Assembly: GCF_002443255.2 (NCBI RefSeq)
Contig: NW_019211455.1
Coordinates: 57,717,164 to 57,781,163, forward strand
Direction: 5' to 3'
Length of the DNA: 64,000 nt
Source: Varroa destructor
Lineage: Eukaryota; Arthropoda; Arachnida; Mesostigmata; Varroidae
The translations under genes and the position numbers were made by a program. This document shows positions 63,650-64,000 of the stretch, one piece after another. The notes under the pieces are model-generated. The model saw only the letters and a list, made by a program, of their open reading frames with translations, was not told the DNA's origin and did no database searches. How positions within the stretch are numbered: the first letter of the stretch is position 1; each line of letters begins with the position of its first letter.

Positions 63650-64000
63650 TTATTTAGCGCGGCGGGTATATTGCGATACTACGATACGTTTCCTGGCAGT
63701 GGCTGGGTAGCTAAATGAGACGGCGCTCGGGGGGGAACAAGCGGGAAAGACTGTGATTCCCAATAGCGAGTGGCTCGACTCAGCTAACCTAGCAAGACAG
63801 TGAGCAACATAATTAAACGAGGACCCTAACGAAAGACCTGTCACCCGCCTATCGTAGGCCTCAATAGTGAACCACGAGCGCGAAGGACTCTTCTCGAAAA
63901 CTAAAGTCGCTTGGCGGGTGCGGTGGACCGGCCTCGACCAATGGAGGTAGGTGGCAAGGCAGGAAGAGGCGGTTCGCGGCGCAGTGCTTTCGGTATGAGA
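63650..64000 (-). CDS. Open minus-strand frame running off the window end
   Basis: From 64000 down to a TAA at 63652-63650, 116 codons are open with no stop. The DNA is GC-rich compared with the rest of the window. It includes WFTIEAYDRR and SSFNYVAHCLARLAE. The Asn-x-Val-Ala-His-x-Leu-Ala pattern recalls the last helix of RNase H domains in some retroelements, but the rest does not match and no catalytic acidic residues can be aligned. It could be the 3' part of an exon or a decayed element; GC-rich DNA alone also lengthens frames. Confidence 0.2.
   Translation of the reverse strand, partial: SHTESTAPRTASSCLATYLHWSRPVHRTRQATLVFEKSPSRSWFTIEAYDRRVTGLSLGSSFNYVAHCLARLAESSHSLLGITVFPACSPPSAVSFSYPATARKRIVVSQYTRRAK

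Overview
This is eukaryotic DNA, not bacterial: coding sequence is broken into short exons by GT-AG introns, spacers are long and AT-rich (about 40% GC by eye), and microsatellites are common. One gene is identified with confidence. It is a plus-strand TULP4/TUSP-type (Tubby-like protein 4) gene whose last 13 coding exons run from 21133 to the stop at 47462. The protein wording (WD40, SOCS box, split Tubby domain) is arthropod-like. Gene density and composition suggest an arachnid such as a parasitiform mite, but that is a guess.

Layout. 1-21132: no identified plus-strand exon. This span may be upstream intergenic DNA or 5' introns of TULP4; the first ~80 residues expected for the family are not found here. 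It holds one interesting minus-strand candidate first exon (14727-14831) and a 78-bp direct repeat pair (18649-18726 and 19394-19471). 21133-47462: the 13 TULP4 exons. Splice phases agree at every junction, and the joined exons give 4191 nt, i.e. 1396 codons plus a stop. The largest intron is 12.1 kb (22555-34651). 47463-about 48215: probable 3' UTR, with the first AATAAA at 48191. 48216-57259: intergenic DNA rich in simple repeats, with a possible frame-broken Lys/Arg-rich relic on the minus strand near 54.1-54.8 kb. 57260-64000: several unassigned exon-like segments with good splice motifs (57260-57480, 59002-59207, 60603-60684, 63375-63600), a 180-codon intact minus-strand reading frame (57630-58172), and a GC-rich minus-strand open frame running off the window end (63650-64000).

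The TULP4 product is expected to be a cytoplasmic adaptor: a WD40 region, then a SOCS box that in this family is thought to recruit Elongin B/C and a Cullin, then a Tubby domain divided into three blocks by long low-complexity linkers. I found no CRISPR array, tRNA, rRNA, intact transposon or clearly novel system. The most useful leads are the unassigned exon candidates and the tandem in-frame splice acceptors of TULP4 exon I.
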